Source: JAXMAR01 sp046350295 (GTDB lineage: Bacteria; Planctomycetota; Planctomycetia; Gemmatales; Gemmataceae). Taken from it: 64,000 bases of DNA. Shown piece after piece: positions 44,771 through 54,847 of this stretch (positions are counted from its first letter, which is position 1; each line of letters starts with the position of its first letter). The translations under genes and the position numbers were made by a program. The notes beneath the pieces are model-generated. The model was not told the origin of the DNA, did not search any database, and saw only the letters and a list, made by a program, of their open reading frames with translations. Where the stretch lies: positions 78,078 through 142,077 of the forward strand of contig JAXMAR010000017.1 of NCBI GenBank assembly GCA_046350295.1, in the 5' to 3' direction.

Positions 44771-46084
44771 ATGAAACGCTTCCTCATCCCCACCCTCATC
44801 GTCGTCAGCACTCTCACCGGCTGCGGCCGACGCGGCGCCGGGAAACATCATCTGCCCGAGGTCGAGCGCCTGCCGCGCCTCGAGACCATCACGCTCGGCA
44901 AGCCGACCCGCCTCGAAGTCATCCACAGTTACACGGCCACCATCGAAGCGTTCGAGAAGGCCGACGTTTGCGTCATGGTCAAGGGCTACGTCAAGGAAAT
45001 CGCGGCGGACATCGACATCGGCAAGGAAGTGAAGAAGGGGGACGAGCTGCTCCGGCTGCACGTGCCCGACCTGGTCACCGAGCGCGACAACAAGAAGGCG
45101 CTCCTGGAGCAAAGCCAGAAAGCCGAGGCGCTGGCCGAGCAGGCGATCGAGGTCGCGGCCGCCGAGGTCAAGGAAGCGCAGACCCTGCTCGAGCGCTATA
45201 CAGCCGAATGGGAGTTTCGCAAGGCGCAGCACACGCGCGTCAGCCGGCTCGCGCTGGCCGATACGCTCAGCCAGCAGCAGCTCGACGAGGCGAAGCTCCA
45301 GATGAACGCCGCCGCCGCCGCGGTCAGCGCCGCCGGCGCCCAGATCGTCACCAAGCAAACCCGGCACGCCGCCGCCCAGAAGGACCGGCAAGTCGCCGCC
45401 GCCAAGACGAAGGTGGCCCAGGCTGAGCTGGAGCGGGCCGCCGTGAACGTCGACTTCGCCACCCTGCGTGCCCCTTTCAACGGCGTCATCACCAAACGCT
45501 GGGTCGACTCCGGCGCCACGATCAAGGACGCCGGCATGCCCCTCTTCACCATCCTTCGCACCGATAAGGTCCGCGTCCTTTTCGACGTCCCCGAACGGGA
45601 CGTCCCCTACCTCAAGGCCGGCCCCGACGGCAGCAAGGCCGTCGTCACTATCCCCGTCCTGCGCGAGTTCCTCAACGGCGAGAAAATCGAGCACAACGTC
45701 ACCCTCCTGGCCGCCGCCCTCGATCCGGTAACCCGGACCATGCGCACCGAGGTCCATCTCGTCAACGACATCGCCGGCCGCAAAGGGATTCTGAAGCCGC
45801 AGATGACCGGGACCGTTCACGTCCTCCTTGCCGCCCGCGAGGCGTATACCGTCCCCGCTTCCGCCCTCGTCGCTGCCGGCGGCAAGACCGAGATCTACAT
45901 CGTCGCCGAGCCTGCCGGCGATCCCCCGCGCGGCGCCGTCAAGCGCGTCGAGGTCCAGGTCGGCCTCGACGACGGCCTGCGCGTCGAGATCAAGAGCGAC
46001 CGCCTCACCGGCCGCGAGCTCGTCATCGCCAAGGGCGCCGGCATCCTGCGCCCCGGCGACGAGGTCATCGCCGTGGGCCGGTGA
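44771..46084 (+). CDS. RND membrane fusion lipoprotein
   Basis: 437 residues. The lipoprotein signal is LIPTLIVVSTLTGCGR. Order: barrel-sandwich half (DVCVMVKGYVKEIAADIDIG), a long alanine-rich coiled coil (~110-220, EQSQKAEALAEQAIEVAAAE), the second half (FATLRAPFNGVITKRWVDSG), a beta-barrel domain (VRVLFDVPERDVPYLKAG) and a membrane-proximal domain (AYTVPASALVAAGGKTEIYI). It completes the tripartite pump with the upstream TolC-like and RND genes, although a BIME-like repeat separates it from them. Confidence 0.92.
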   Translation: MKRFLIPTLIVVSTLTGCGRRGAGKHHLPEVERLPRLETITLGKPTRLEVIHSYTATIEAFEKADVCVMVKGYVKEIAADIDIGKEVKKGDELLRLHVPDLVTERDNKKALLEQSQKAEALAEQAIEVAAAEVKEAQTLLERYTAEWEFRKAQHTRVSRLALADTLSQQQLDEAKLQMNAAAAAVSAAGAQIVTKQTRHAAAQKDRQVAAAKTKVAQAELERAAVNVDFATLRAPFNGVITKRWVDSGATIKDAGMPLFTILRTDKVRVLFDVPERDVPYLKAGPDGSKAVVTIPVLREFLNGEKIEHNVTLLAAALDPVTRTMRTEVHLVNDIAGRKGILKPQMTGTVHVLLAAREAYTVPASALVAAGGKTEIYIVAEPAGDPPRGAVKRVEVQVGLDDGLRVEIKSDRLTGRELVIAKGAGILRPGDEVIAVGR

Positions 46085-46321
46085 GGCTTGGTGAACTCCA
46101 GTGCCAAATCCCCTCGCGCCGCGCGCCGCTTGCGGTTTCGCGCCCGGCGCCTCGCTCCAGCGGCCCCTCCTCGAGCCCGTCACGTCCCTCTGTTCAAACG
46201 TCACGTTTTCCCGTAATTCTGGACCCAAGGGACAACGCAACGGCGCTCGACACGGTTTGGAAAAACCGCGGCGGCCGTCATCCCGTCTTCCTTGAGAAAC
46301 GCGCCCCACACGGTATCGCGC

Positions 46322-47299
46322 ATGAGCATGATCCAAGTCGACCGGCTCACCAAGCTTTTCGGCCCGGTCCTCGCCGTCGACGACATCTCCTTCACAGTCA
46401 ACGAAGGCGAAATCGTCGGCTTCTTAGGCCCCAACGGCGCCGGCAAGACGACGACCATGCGCATCCTCACCACCTACCTCACCGCCACTAGCGGCACGGC
46501 CAGGGTCGCCGGCTTCGATGTCCTGAGTGAATCGATGCAGGTGCGGCAGAAAATCGGCTTCTTGCCGGAGAGCGTCCCGCTCTATCCGGAGATGCGCGTC
46601 GACGAATACCTGCTGTTCCGCGGCCAGCTGCGGGGCATCGCGCGCAAGGCCCGCGTCGAGCGCGTCGATTACTGCCTCGACCGTTGCCGCCTCAAGCAGG
46701 TGCGGCGCCGGCTGCTCGGCACGCTCTCCAAGGGCTACCGCCAGCGCGTCGGCCTTGCCGACACCATGCTGCACGAGCCGAAGATCCTGATCCTCGACGA
46801 GCCGACGAGCGGCCTCGATCCCTACCAGATCCGCGAGACGCTGGCCCTCATCAAGGAGCTGGGGGGCAAGCACACCATCCTGCTCTCGACCCACATCCTC
46901 ACGGAGGTGGAAACGGTCTGCGAGCGGGCGATCATCATCAACGCGGGGCGGGTCAACTACAGCGAGAGCCTCGACACGCTCGAAGGCCAGGCCGTCATCC
47001 TGCTCGACGCGCGCGGGCCGGTCGAGGCGCTCACGCAAACCGTCGAGGGGGTAAGCGGCGTAAGTCAAGTAAAGGTCTTGAGCAAGCAAGACGGCCTGGT
47101 CTCGCTCGAAGTCCGCACGCAAGACAACGCCGATCAGCGCGAAGCCGTCGGTCAGGCTGTCACGGCGCGCGGCTGGCCCGTGCGCCGCCTGGAACGCAAA
47201 CGCCGCAAGCTGGAGGACGCTTACTTCGACGTCCTCCGCGCCCAGGACCCGCTCAAGGAGACAGGCATCCAGGCGGCGCCCGCCGGGATCGCGAAGTGA
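46322..47299 (+). CDS. ABC transporter ATPase (GldA/CcmA-like)
   Basis: 325 residues from the ATG at 46322 (MSMIQVDRLTKLFGPVLAVD); an in-frame TTG at 46292 is an alternative. Walker A is FLGPNGAGKTTTMRIL, the signature LSKGYRQRVGLADTML, Walker B KILILDEPTSGLDP and the H-loop LLSTHILTEVE. A ~100-residue C-terminal domain follows (VEGVSGVSQVKVLSKQDGLV), as in GldA-type proteins. It is cytoplasmic and drives the membrane proteins encoded by the next genes. About 240 bases without a gene separate it from the RND adaptor, so it may have its own promoter. Confidence 0.93.
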   Translation: MSMIQVDRLTKLFGPVLAVDDISFTVNEGEIVGFLGPNGAGKTTTMRILTTYLTATSGTARVAGFDVLSESMQVRQKIGFLPESVPLYPEMRVDEYLLFRGQLRGIARKARVERVDYCLDRCRLKQVRRRLLGTLSKGYRQRVGLADTMLHEPKILILDEPTSGLDPYQIRETLALIKELGGKHTILLSTHILTEVETVCERAIIINAGRVNYSESLDTLEGQAVILLDARGPVEALTQTVEGVSGVSQVKVLSKQDGLVSLEVRTQDNADQREAVGQAVTARGWPVRRLERKRRKLEDAYFDVLRAQDPLKETGIQAAPAGIAK

Positions 47300-47359
47300 C
47301 TTTTATGCTCGCCGGGCGATTGCTGCGCGAGAGAATCTCGAAGAGGAGACGGAGACGAC

Positions 47360-48928
47360 ATGCCCTCCAAGGCGATCAAGCCGAAACCGGACGACCACCT
47401 GCTGGCGGGCTGGGAATCCCGCCCCGAGACCGCTCCGTCCATCGTCCGCGAAACGCCCGCCACTGTCGCGCGCTTCCTCGCCCTCATCGGTCTGATCCTC
47501 GCCGCGATCGGCTTCTTCGCCACGGTCATCGCTCCCCTGTCCGGCCGGGTCTACTTCATCGGCCCTTCGCTGGGCGTGTTTGCCCTCGCCGTCGGCCTCT
47601 TCCTCCTCGTCTTCCATGCCGTTTCCGATCAGGACATCCAGTATCGCCTGATGTACCTGGTCGTCGGCTACATCGGCATCGGCTTCGCCGTGGTTCTGCG
47701 CCTGCTGCCGCTGGGGGGCAAGGTCGGCGCCTATTTCCTGCCGGCCGGTCTCCCCTGCATGCTGCTCGGCCTGGTCTTTGCCCTCTGCGCCATCCGCCAT
47801 GAATCCGACGCCAAGATGCGCTTCGGTCTCAGCCTGCCCTTCGGCGCCCTCGGTTTCCTGATGGTCCTCCTGGGCAGTTTCGCCGGCCACATCAACGCCG
47901 AGTATTTGCTCGCCGAGGGCGTGGTCACGTCCGTCGTCGGCCTCGTCTTCGTCGCCGCATTCATCGGCGTGCATGGCGCCGCGAGCGACGTCGGCTACGG
48001 TACGGCGCTGGGACTTGGGTTGATCGGGCTCGTGGGTGTCGTCGCCGCGCTGGGACGGAGCTACCTCGAGCCCGACTTCTTCGTACCGAGCGGCCTGCTT
48101 CTCGCCGCCATCGGCGCCCTCTACCTCATCGTCTCGCTCGTCCTTTGCACCGACTGGCCGGTTCTCGTCATCTACCGCCGCGAGTTGAAAGCGTCGTTTC
48201 TCTCCCCCATGGGTTTCCTCGTTCTTCTGGGCTCCATCGCCATCGGTTGGATCTGGTTCTACATCTTTCTCTTCAGCGAGACTGGCGGCCTCGTCGCCTA
48301 CACCGACCCGCGCGTCGGCGGCATGCCGGAGCCCGTGGTCGGGCAATACCTCTTCAGCCTGATCCTCGTCTTCGCCCTCACCTTCCTCGTTCCCGTCCTG
48401 ACGATGCGCGTCCTGAGCGAGGAGAGGAAGAGCGGCACGCTCGAGGTGCTCCTCACCGCCCCCGTCTCCGAAATGACCCTGGTCCTCGGCAAGTTCCTGT
48501 CCGCCCTGACCTTCTATCTGCTCATCTGGCTCCCCTGGTTCGGCTTCGTCCTGGCCCTGCGCGTCTACGGCGGCACGGTCTTCGACTATCGCCCGCTCCT
48601 CAGCTTCATCCCCGCCCTCATCGTCACCGGCATGGCCTTCGTCGCCATCGGCGTCATGTTCTCCTCCTTCACGAGCAACCAGATCGTCGCCGCCGTCTTC
48701 ACCTTCGTGGCGATGTTCCTGATGTGGCTGCCCTACTTCCGTTTCCTGTTCAAGATCCGCGAGACCTCGATCTGGAACGACGTGTTGATTTACGTCTCCC
48801 CCCTGGACCTGTGGCAAACTTCGCTCTACGGCATTCTCGCCCCGCGCTATTTCCTTTACTTCGTCTCCGTCACCGTCTTCTGCCTGTTCTTGACCTGCAA
48901 GGCCCTCGAAGCCCGCAAGTGGAAATGA
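47360..48928 (+). CDS. ABC-2 type permease (GldF-like) with extra N-terminal membrane domain
   Basis: 522 residues with about 13 hydrophobic segments. Residues 1-265 are a planctomycete-type extra domain of seven or so helices (TVARFLALIGLILAAIGFFA, GRVYFIGPSLGVFALAVGLF). Residues ~270-520 are the ABC-2 permease proper: it starts VIYRRELKASFLSPMGFLVL, has MRVLSEERKSGTLEVLLTAP (typical of GldF/NosY permeases) and ends in YFVSVTVFCLFLTCKAL-type helices. It partners the upstream ATPase and the downstream GldG-like protein. Start ATG 47360 behind GAGGAGACGGAG. Confidence 0.9.
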   Translation: MPSKAIKPKPDDHLLAGWESRPETAPSIVRETPATVARFLALIGLILAAIGFFATVIAPLSGRVYFIGPSLGVFALAVGLFLLVFHAVSDQDIQYRLMYLVVGYIGIGFAVVLRLLPLGGKVGAYFLPAGLPCMLLGLVFALCAIRHESDAKMRFGLSLPFGALGFLMVLLGSFAGHINAEYLLAEGVVTSVVGLVFVAAFIGVHGAASDVGYGTALGLGLIGLVGVVAALGRSYLEPDFFVPSGLLLAAIGALYLIVSLVLCTDWPVLVIYRRELKASFLSPMGFLVLLGSIAIGWIWFYIFLFSETGGLVAYTDPRVGGMPEPVVGQYLFSLILVFALTFLVPVLTMRVLSEERKSGTLEVLLTAPVSEMTLVLGKFLSALTFYLLIWLPWFGFVLALRVYGGTVFDYRPLLSFIPALIVTGMAFVAIGVMFSSFTSNQIVAAVFTFVAMFLMWLPYFRFLFKIRETSIWNDVLIYVSPLDLWQTSLYGILAPRYFLYFVSVTVFCLFLTCKALEARKWK

Positions 48929-48998
48929 ACCAACCCGTTCAGCGCTCGCGGCGCCGACACAGGACGCGACACGCCGAACGAGGTTCGAGGCGATACCC

Positions 48999-51578
48999 AT
49001 GGCGACCGACAGCTTGCCCACGACACCGGCCGACGCCCCAGGCGGCGCCCCAAACGGCGCCGCCTCCCCTGCCCCGCTCATCGGCGGCCTCGTCTGGGCC
49101 GCCGCCATGACCGGCCTGCTCGCCCTCTGGCTGTCGCGCAAGTACGCGCTGCCCGCCTTCTACCCGATCATCCTCGTCATCCTCGCCCTCGGCTTTTTGG
49201 GCCTCGCCATCTGGCACGCCTTCACGCTCTTCAAAAGGGACACGACGACCCCCACGGCCCTGCGCGGCCAGCAAAGCCTGTTCGCCTCCGCCCTCGTCGG
49301 CGCCGGTATCTTCTTCGTCTTCTCCGGCGCCTACTTCCTCTTCTCGTTCGGCCTCACCGCCATCAGCGACGGCGTCGGCCTCATCCTCTTTGGACTCACC
49401 GCCATCGTCTGCAGCATCCTGCTCAATCGTCGCCTCAATCCGCGCACGCGCCCCGGGCTGCTCGAATGGATCGAAGCCAATCCCCTCCCTTGCGGCAAGT
49501 TCCTCGTCGGCCTCGGCATCATCCTCCTGCTCGTCTACTACTTCCTGTTCTGGAACGGCGTCGCCGGCGCTCATCTGCTGCCCGAGTTGCTCGGCCTCGT
49601 CTTGATCATCCTGGTCCTGGCCGGCGTCGGTGTGTTCTTGATCCGCTCCAGCGAAGACCTTTCGGCGACCACGGCCCGCATCCTTGTCCTCATCCTCGGC
49701 GGCGTGACCGGCCTGGCGGTCTTTGTCGCCGCCGTCGGCCGCACCATCGCCTGGCGCGACACCACGCTTTTCGGCGGCCTCTCCGCCTGGCAGGGGGAGA
49801 ACGCCTGGCGCCTCTGGCTCTGCGCCTACCTCGGCATCCTGGCGCTCGGCCTCATGACCGCCAGCCTCCTCCTCGCCCGCGCCGACATCCGCAGCAACGC
49901 CCTCTTGCGCCGCGTCTTCTACGGCTTCAACACCGGCGTCACGGCCCTGCTCCTGTTCCTCGTCCTCGTCATCCTCAACATCGTCGTCTTCGCGCTGTTC
50001 CCGTATCAGTTCGACTGGACAGGCAATCGCGGCGTCTACTCTCTGGCCGAAAGCACCAAGGGCCTCCTCAACCGCCTGGAGAAGGACACGACCGTCTATG
50101 TGATCCTGCCGCGCAGCCGGGACGAGTTTCAGGACCTCTACACCTTCCTCGAGAACTGTGCCGCGCAAACCACCAAGTTCCACTTCAAGCACTGGTCCCC
50201 CGATTCCGATCCCATCGAGGTGGCGCGCCTCGCCAAGCACTTCCCCACCTTGTTCCAGAATGCGCCGGGCCACGGCCCCGTGCCGCGCCGCGGCGGCCTG
50301 CTCGTCGTCTACGGCGACCTGCCCGACGATCCGGACGTGCGCGTGCCCAACGCCTTCGTCCCCGCCAACGACCTCTACGACGTCGATCGCAAGAAGGAGG
50401 AACGCGCCGTCAGCAAGACGTTCAAGGGCGAGCTGGAGCTGATGAAGCAGATCAACGGCTTCGTCGCCGCCAAGAAAGGGAAGATCTACATCCTCCAGGG
50501 GAGCGGCGAGCTAGACATCTTCCAGCCCGAGGCGGAGGCCAAGGGTCGAAACGACCTCTTCTTCCGCGACATGTCCCAGTGCGGCGGCGCCAAGCTCAAA
50601 AAGTTCCTCGCCGGTGAAGGCTACGAGGTCCTCGGCCTCAGCTTCGGCGCCCCCGGCCCCAAGGCCGCGCCCGGCATCGTCTACGCTCAGGAAGACCCCG
50701 TCGCCAAATCCAAGAAGATCCCGGACGATGCCGCTTTCCTCCTTGTTCCAGGTCCCAGCCAGCCGATGTCCGCCGACACGCTCACCGCCCTCGACCGTTA
50801 CCTGGAAAAAGGCGGCAAGCTGATGGCCTTCTTCGACATCGTCACCGAGCGCGACGCCCCCAAGCTCGTCCCTTCCGGGCTGGAAACGGTCCTGAAGCGC
50901 TACGGCGTCGATGTGAGCGATGAGTTCCTGATCGTCGCCGTGCCGGATGAGCCGCTCGCCGCGTTCGCCTCGGCGCCGCGCAAGACCGATTTCGAGCTGG
51001 CTCAGCTCCTCCAGAAAATGCAGGTCGTCTGCGAAACGGTCCGCGTCGTCCGCCCCGGCGGCGTGCCCGGCAAGTTCGAGGCCGAGCCATTGCTCCAAGT
51101 GTCGCGCGACGTGCCGCGCCGCGTCCCCGGCGGCCTCGTACCGCAGATGTTTATCCTCGAGTCCAACCCGGCGTTCCTGCGCAACCCCCTGCCCTACCTG
51201 CAATCCCTCGACAAGACCAAGCAGCTCGAAGCTCGCCTGGCACGCGACCCGGCCACCATCGGCCTGGCCGTCCGGCCCGCCGGCGGCAAGGACAAGAAGC
51301 CGCAGATCTACGTCTTCGGCGATACCGATTTCGTCTCCGACGCGTTGCTCAACCAGTTTCCGCCGGGCCGGGCCGAGATGCACTTCGACTTCGTCCGCAG
51401 CTGCCTCGAATACTCCAGCGAACGCCCCGGCCTCATCGGCCCAAGACCGCGAACCACCAAGAACTACCTGCCGCAGGCGGAGACCAACTACGGCTCACTG
51501 GCCGTCGTCCCCGGCTGGATCATGGCCCTGAGCCTGCTGGGCTTCGGCGGCGGCCTTTGGCTCATCCGAAGGCGCTGA
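48999..51578 (+). CDS. GldG-like ABC transporter auxiliary protein
   Basis: 859 residues. About ten hydrophobic segments fill residues 1-330. A large extracytoplasmic domain follows (~340-830): FDWTGNRGVYSLAESTKGLL, then LEKDTTVYVILPRSRDEFQD and later PSQPMSADTLTALDRYLEKGGKLMAFFD, the pattern of the GldG/ABC-transporter auxiliary domain. One C-terminal helix ends the protein (WIMALSLLGFGGGLWLIRRR). In gliding bacteria GldA, GldF and GldG form one ABC complex; here the homologous set probably acts in cell-envelope transport. The export substrate is unknown. Confidence 0.85.
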   Translation: MATDSLPTTPADAPGGAPNGAASPAPLIGGLVWAAAMTGLLALWLSRKYALPAFYPIILVILALGFLGLAIWHAFTLFKRDTTTPTALRGQQSLFASALVGAGIFFVFSGAYFLFSFGLTAISDGVGLILFGLTAIVCSILLNRRLNPRTRPGLLEWIEANPLPCGKFLVGLGIILLLVYYFLFWNGVAGAHLLPELLGLVLIILVLAGVGVFLIRSSEDLSATTARILVLILGGVTGLAVFVAAVGRTIAWRDTTLFGGLSAWQGENAWRLWLCAYLGILALGLMTASLLLARADIRSNALLRRVFYGFNTGVTALLLFLVLVILNIVVFALFPYQFDWTGNRGVYSLAESTKGLLNRLEKDTTVYVILPRSRDEFQDLYTFLENCAAQTTKFHFKHWSPDSDPIEVARLAKHFPTLFQNAPGHGPVPRRGGLLVVYGDLPDDPDVRVPNAFVPANDLYDVDRKKEERAVSKTFKGELELMKQINGFVAAKKGKIYILQGSGELDIFQPEAEAKGRNDLFFRDMSQCGGAKLKKFLAGEGYEVLGLSFGAPGPKAAPGIVYAQEDPVAKSKKIPDDAAFLLVPGPSQPMSADTLTALDRYLEKGGKLMAFFDIVTERDAPKLVPSGLETVLKRYGVDVSDEFLIVAVPDEPLAAFASAPRKTDFELAQLLQKMQVVCETVRVVRPGGVPGKFEAEPLLQVSRDVPRRVPGGLVPQMFILESNPAFLRNPLPYLQSLDKTKQLEARLARDPATIGLAVRPAGGKDKKPQIYVFGDTDFVSDALLNQFPPGRAEMHFDFVRSCLEYSSERPGLIGPRPRTTKNYLPQAETNYGSLAVVPGWIMALSLLGFGGGLWLIRRR

Positions 51579-51662
51579 CGCCCGGGTGAGAGGGTGACAG
51601 GGTGAGGGGTCGCGGGCGGGGCCACGGCTAACGTTCTAACCAGCAGACGGCAGACAAAAAAC

Positions 51663-54323
51663 ATGAACCTTCGCAATACCGCCATCCTTTTCGCTCTCTT
51701 CTTCACCACGCTCTGGCTTTTCGGTGTGATGGTCGCCACCAAGCAGCCGGCCGCCGAGGAGGGTTTTCTCCTCCCGACGCTCAAGAGCGCCCCCGCCCCG
51801 GTCATCGACTCGATCACCGTCGAGCGCCACACCGACAAGGCCAAGGACTCCTTCGCGCTCAAGCGGCACGAGGACGTCTGGACGCTCGAAGTCGACAAGC
51901 TGGCCACGACCGTCGACACCTCGCGCGTCCGCAGCCTCATCGAGCGCTTCAGGAACGCCCGCAACAACCCGGACGCCGACAGCTCGGCGTCCCTCGCCAA
52001 GCTCGGCCTGGAGCCGCCGCGCCGGGTCATCACGCTCAAGGGCCGGACCGACGTGAAGAGCGGTAAGGATCAGACCTGGACGCTGCGGCTGGGCAATGAA
52101 AGCGCCGACAAGATCGTCGTCTACGCCCTCTCCGACGAGCGCCCCGGCAAGGTCTTCGCCATCAACTTCCGCGACATCGAGCCCTGGCTCATGGACAATC
52201 CCGTGAGCCTCAAGTCGCAGCTCTTCTTCAACTTCAACGTCGACGAGTCCTTCGTGCAGAAGATCAGCGTCGTCTCCCCGACCGCGAAGCTGGCGCTGTC
52301 GCGCACGCCGGAGGGCCTCTGGCACTTCGACGAGCCGAGGCTGGGTTACGCTCTGCTCGAAGCGCCGCCGCCGGCGGTCAAGGAGATCGTCCCCAAGGCA
52401 AAGCTGGCCGAGGTCGGCGTCAAGGCGCTGATCGCCGACATCCGTCGCCTGCGCGTCCGCGAGGAAGGGGACTTCTTGCCGCTCGGCAAGGAAAGCCTCG
52501 CCGCCTACGGCCTCGAGGACGGCAAAGAGTCCATGCGGATCACGGTGATCAGCAAAGAAGACGTCAAGAAGAAGGAAACGACGCGCGAGGAGATCCTCAT
52601 CGGCAAGGCCGTCACGATCAAGGACAAGGACACCAAGCGGCCCATCGACATGGTCTATGTCCGCGTCGCCGGGGATTCGGCCGTCACGCTCGTCCCGGCC
52701 GAGCAGTTCAAGGCCATCCGCGCCATGATGCTCCAGCCGGAGGAGCTGCGCAGCCGGGCCCTTGCCTTCTTCCAGCCGGCCAAGGTCCACGAGGTGACGA
52801 TCGAGGAAGGCAAGCGGACGCTGACCCTGCTGCACGACGAGAAGGAAGGCTGGCAGATGAAGCTGGGCGCCGGCAAGCCGCTCAAGGCGGGTGAGAAGTC
52901 GATTCTCGAGCTGGCGGAAACGCTCAAGGCCAAGCAGCTCATCGACGCTTTCCTGGACGAGCCCAAGGATGGGAAGAAGGCCGACGCCGAGCAAGGTTTT
53001 GACGCGCCGCAGTTGACCGTGACCATCACCGAGGAGGTCGAAGGGGACAAGAAGAAGTTCGAGACGACGCGGCTTCTCTTCGGCAAGACGGAGAAGGGTT
53101 CCGTTTTCGTAAAGCGGATCCTCCCATCCGGCGAGGTGAGCCGCTTTCAGGTCGCCGCCGCCGTCCTCAAGGAGATCACCGGGGACAATCTCGAAACCGC
53201 ATTCCGCGACCCGGCGCTGCCGCCGCTGGGCCACGAAAGCCTGGTCACGCTCGCGATCCAGCGCGGCGGCTCGCCGGTCGAGCTGCAGCGCGACCCCAAA
53301 GCGTTTCCCGCCGACAAGTGGCTGCTCAAGGATCCGCGGGAACCCTCCGGTCACGTCGCCGCCAACCCGGCCGAGACGGCCAAATGGCTGCGCCGCTTGA
53401 TCGAACTCAAGGCCCTGCGCTGGGTCAAGCCGCTCGCGCCGAAGGAGGATTTGAGCCCTTACGGCCTCGATAAGGCGCGCGCGACCGTGACGCTCACGGC
53501 CCGCGATTACTTCGCCCCTGCCAACCTCGCCGGCTTGCTCGGTTTCGCGACCACGCCGCTTCCCGACGCCGGCATTCGCGCCGCGGCGGCAGCCCTGGCT
53601 CAGAAAGAGCACGGACCGCCCTCGACCGTGGTCACCTTGCGGCTCGGCAAGGACACCGGGAAAGAAGGTGAAGGAGGCGTTTTCGCTTCGCGGAGCGACG
53701 TCGACGCCGTCTTCGTGCTCCCCGCCGCCATGCTCCGGGAACTGGAGACGGCCGACTTCCGTGACCAGTCCGGCATGTTCGCTCTGCAGCCTGCCGTCAA
53801 TCTCGGCATCCTCGCCGGCACGGGCGCAGACCCGCACGGCGTCTTCCTGCTCGCCTCCCCCCTCGTGACCGGGCGGGTCCAAGCGTTCGAGCCGGCCCAG
53901 GTGAAGGAGGTGAAGCTGATCCTGCGTACCCCGGCCGAGGTGCGCCAGCTAACCTTCGCCCGCGCCGCCAAGGACAAGAGCTGGACCGACAAGTCCGGCC
54001 TCCTGGAGTTCAGCCTCGATAGCGACAAGGTCGAGCAGTTCGTCAAGGAACTCACGCATCTCGAGGCGCAGGGGCTCATCTCGATCACGGGTCCCGTGGC
54101 CGATCAGAAGCTGACGCCCAAGGACGCGACCTTGCGTGTCGAGGCGACTTTGGAAACGGGGGAAACGGTGACGCTGACGATCGGCGCCGGCATCCCCAAG
54201 GTGGGCTTCTTCGCCCAGACAAGCGCCCAGCCAGGCATGGTCTTCGTTTTGGCCCCGGCGCCCGCTCAGGCGTGGCTGCAGGGGCCGGCGTATTTCGCGA
54301 AGGAGCGCGTGGCGGGAAAGTGA
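51663..54323 (+). CDS. DUF4340-type envelope protein
   Basis: 886 residues. One N-terminal helix (TAILFALFFTTLWLFGVMVA) anchors a long hydrophilic, repetitive extracytoplasmic region. Several ~150-residue repeats share the pattern W-L-V-KLATTVD-SRV and LGLEPPRRVITLKG, then VYALSDERPGKVFAI. This matches DUF4340, which regularly follows GldG-like genes. No catalytic motif is visible. It is the last gene of the Gld-type cluster, ~85 bases after the GldG-like gene, and is likely a structural or substrate-handling partner of that ABC system. Confidence 0.82.
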   Translation: MNLRNTAILFALFFTTLWLFGVMVATKQPAAEEGFLLPTLKSAPAPVIDSITVERHTDKAKDSFALKRHEDVWTLEVDKLATTVDTSRVRSLIERFRNARNNPDADSSASLAKLGLEPPRRVITLKGRTDVKSGKDQTWTLRLGNESADKIVVYALSDERPGKVFAINFRDIEPWLMDNPVSLKSQLFFNFNVDESFVQKISVVSPTAKLALSRTPEGLWHFDEPRLGYALLEAPPPAVKEIVPKAKLAEVGVKALIADIRRLRVREEGDFLPLGKESLAAYGLEDGKESMRITVISKEDVKKKETTREEILIGKAVTIKDKDTKRPIDMVYVRVAGDSAVTLVPAEQFKAIRAMMLQPEELRSRALAFFQPAKVHEVTIEEGKRTLTLLHDEKEGWQMKLGAGKPLKAGEKSILELAETLKAKQLIDAFLDEPKDGKKADAEQGFDAPQLTVTITEEVEGDKKKFETTRLLFGKTEKGSVFVKRILPSGEVSRFQVAAAVLKEITGDNLETAFRDPALPPLGHESLVTLAIQRGGSPVELQRDPKAFPADKWLLKDPREPSGHVAANPAETAKWLRRLIELKALRWVKPLAPKEDLSPYGLDKARATVTLTARDYFAPANLAGLLGFATTPLPDAGIRAAAAALAQKEHGPPSTVVTLRLGKDTGKEGEGGVFASRSDVDAVFVLPAAMLRELETADFRDQSGMFALQPAVNLGILAGTGADPHGVFLLASPLVTGRVQAFEPAQVKEVKLILRTPAEVRQLTFARAAKDKSWTDKSGLLEFSLDSDKVEQFVKELTHLEAQGLISITGPVADQKLTPKDATLRVEATLETGETVTLTIGAGIPKVGFFAQTSAQPGMVFVLAPAPAQAWLQGPAYFAKERVAGK

Positions 54324-54415
54324 CCGGGACGGCACGCCCCTCGCGGGTGCGCTGGCACGACGGGTTTCGACGTATGCTGGCCCCGCTCCGGGACCGTTCG
54401 GCGGTTGAGGTGACG

Positions 54416-54847
54416 ATGGCCGAACACGACTTAGCCGAAGCGCTGGTAAGGGCGGCGAGCAACACCAACCTGGCTCGCGTTCGGGAATTGCTCGCTCGTG
54501 GGGCGGAGCCAAACACGCCGGCGGAGTTTGGTCGCACGCCGCTTCCGGTGGCGGTCCGATACGCGCATAACAACGAAACAGATGCGATCCTGATCGTCGA
54601 GGCGCTGTTAGCCGCCGGCGCCGATATCAACGCATCTCCTGGGGATTGCCTCGCTCCAGTCCGATACGCCGCCATCCACGGCTACAAGGACCTTCTTCGC
54701 TTTTTGATTTCCAAGGGCGCCGATCCCAACGATCGCGACCCAAATGGGCAAACGGTGATCGCGATGATCGAGAGCACACCGTCCCTGAACGTCGGCAGCA
54801 AGCGTATTGTCAAGATTCTTGAGCAGGCCGGTGGGGTGCGCTCGTGA
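54416..54847 (+). CDS. Small ankyrin-repeat protein
   Basis: 143 residues from the ATG at 54416 (MAEHDLAEALVRAASNTNLA), with TTGAGGTG upstream; the frame is open to 54272 without support. Three to four ankyrin repeats are visible: NLARVRELLARGAEPNTPAE, ILIVEALLAAGADINASPGD, YKDLLRFLISKGADPNDRDP. There is no signal peptide, so it is probably a cytoplasmic protein-binding protein. It has lower G+C than the genes before it. Whether it belongs to the upstream cluster is unclear. Confidence 0.82.
   Translation: MAEHDLAEALVRAASNTNLARVRELLARGAEPNTPAEFGRTPLPVAVRYAHNNETDAILIVEALLAAGADINASPGDCLAPVRYAAIHGYKDLLRFLISKGADPNDRDPNGQTVIAMIESTPSLNVGSKRIVKILEQAGGVRS

Noticed and set aside
41027..46336. 1769-residue open frame on the minus strand opposite the RND permease and fusion protein
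   Set aside because: It is rich in Asp, Gly, Arg and Leu with no domain pattern. It arises because G+C-rich coding strands leave the opposite frame without stops, and the plus strand carries clear RND and adaptor genes.
47303..49141. 612-residue minus-strand frame opposite the ABC permease
   Set aside because: It is an Asp/Glu/Gly/Gln-rich shadow without domains; the plus strand encodes a clear ABC-2 permease.
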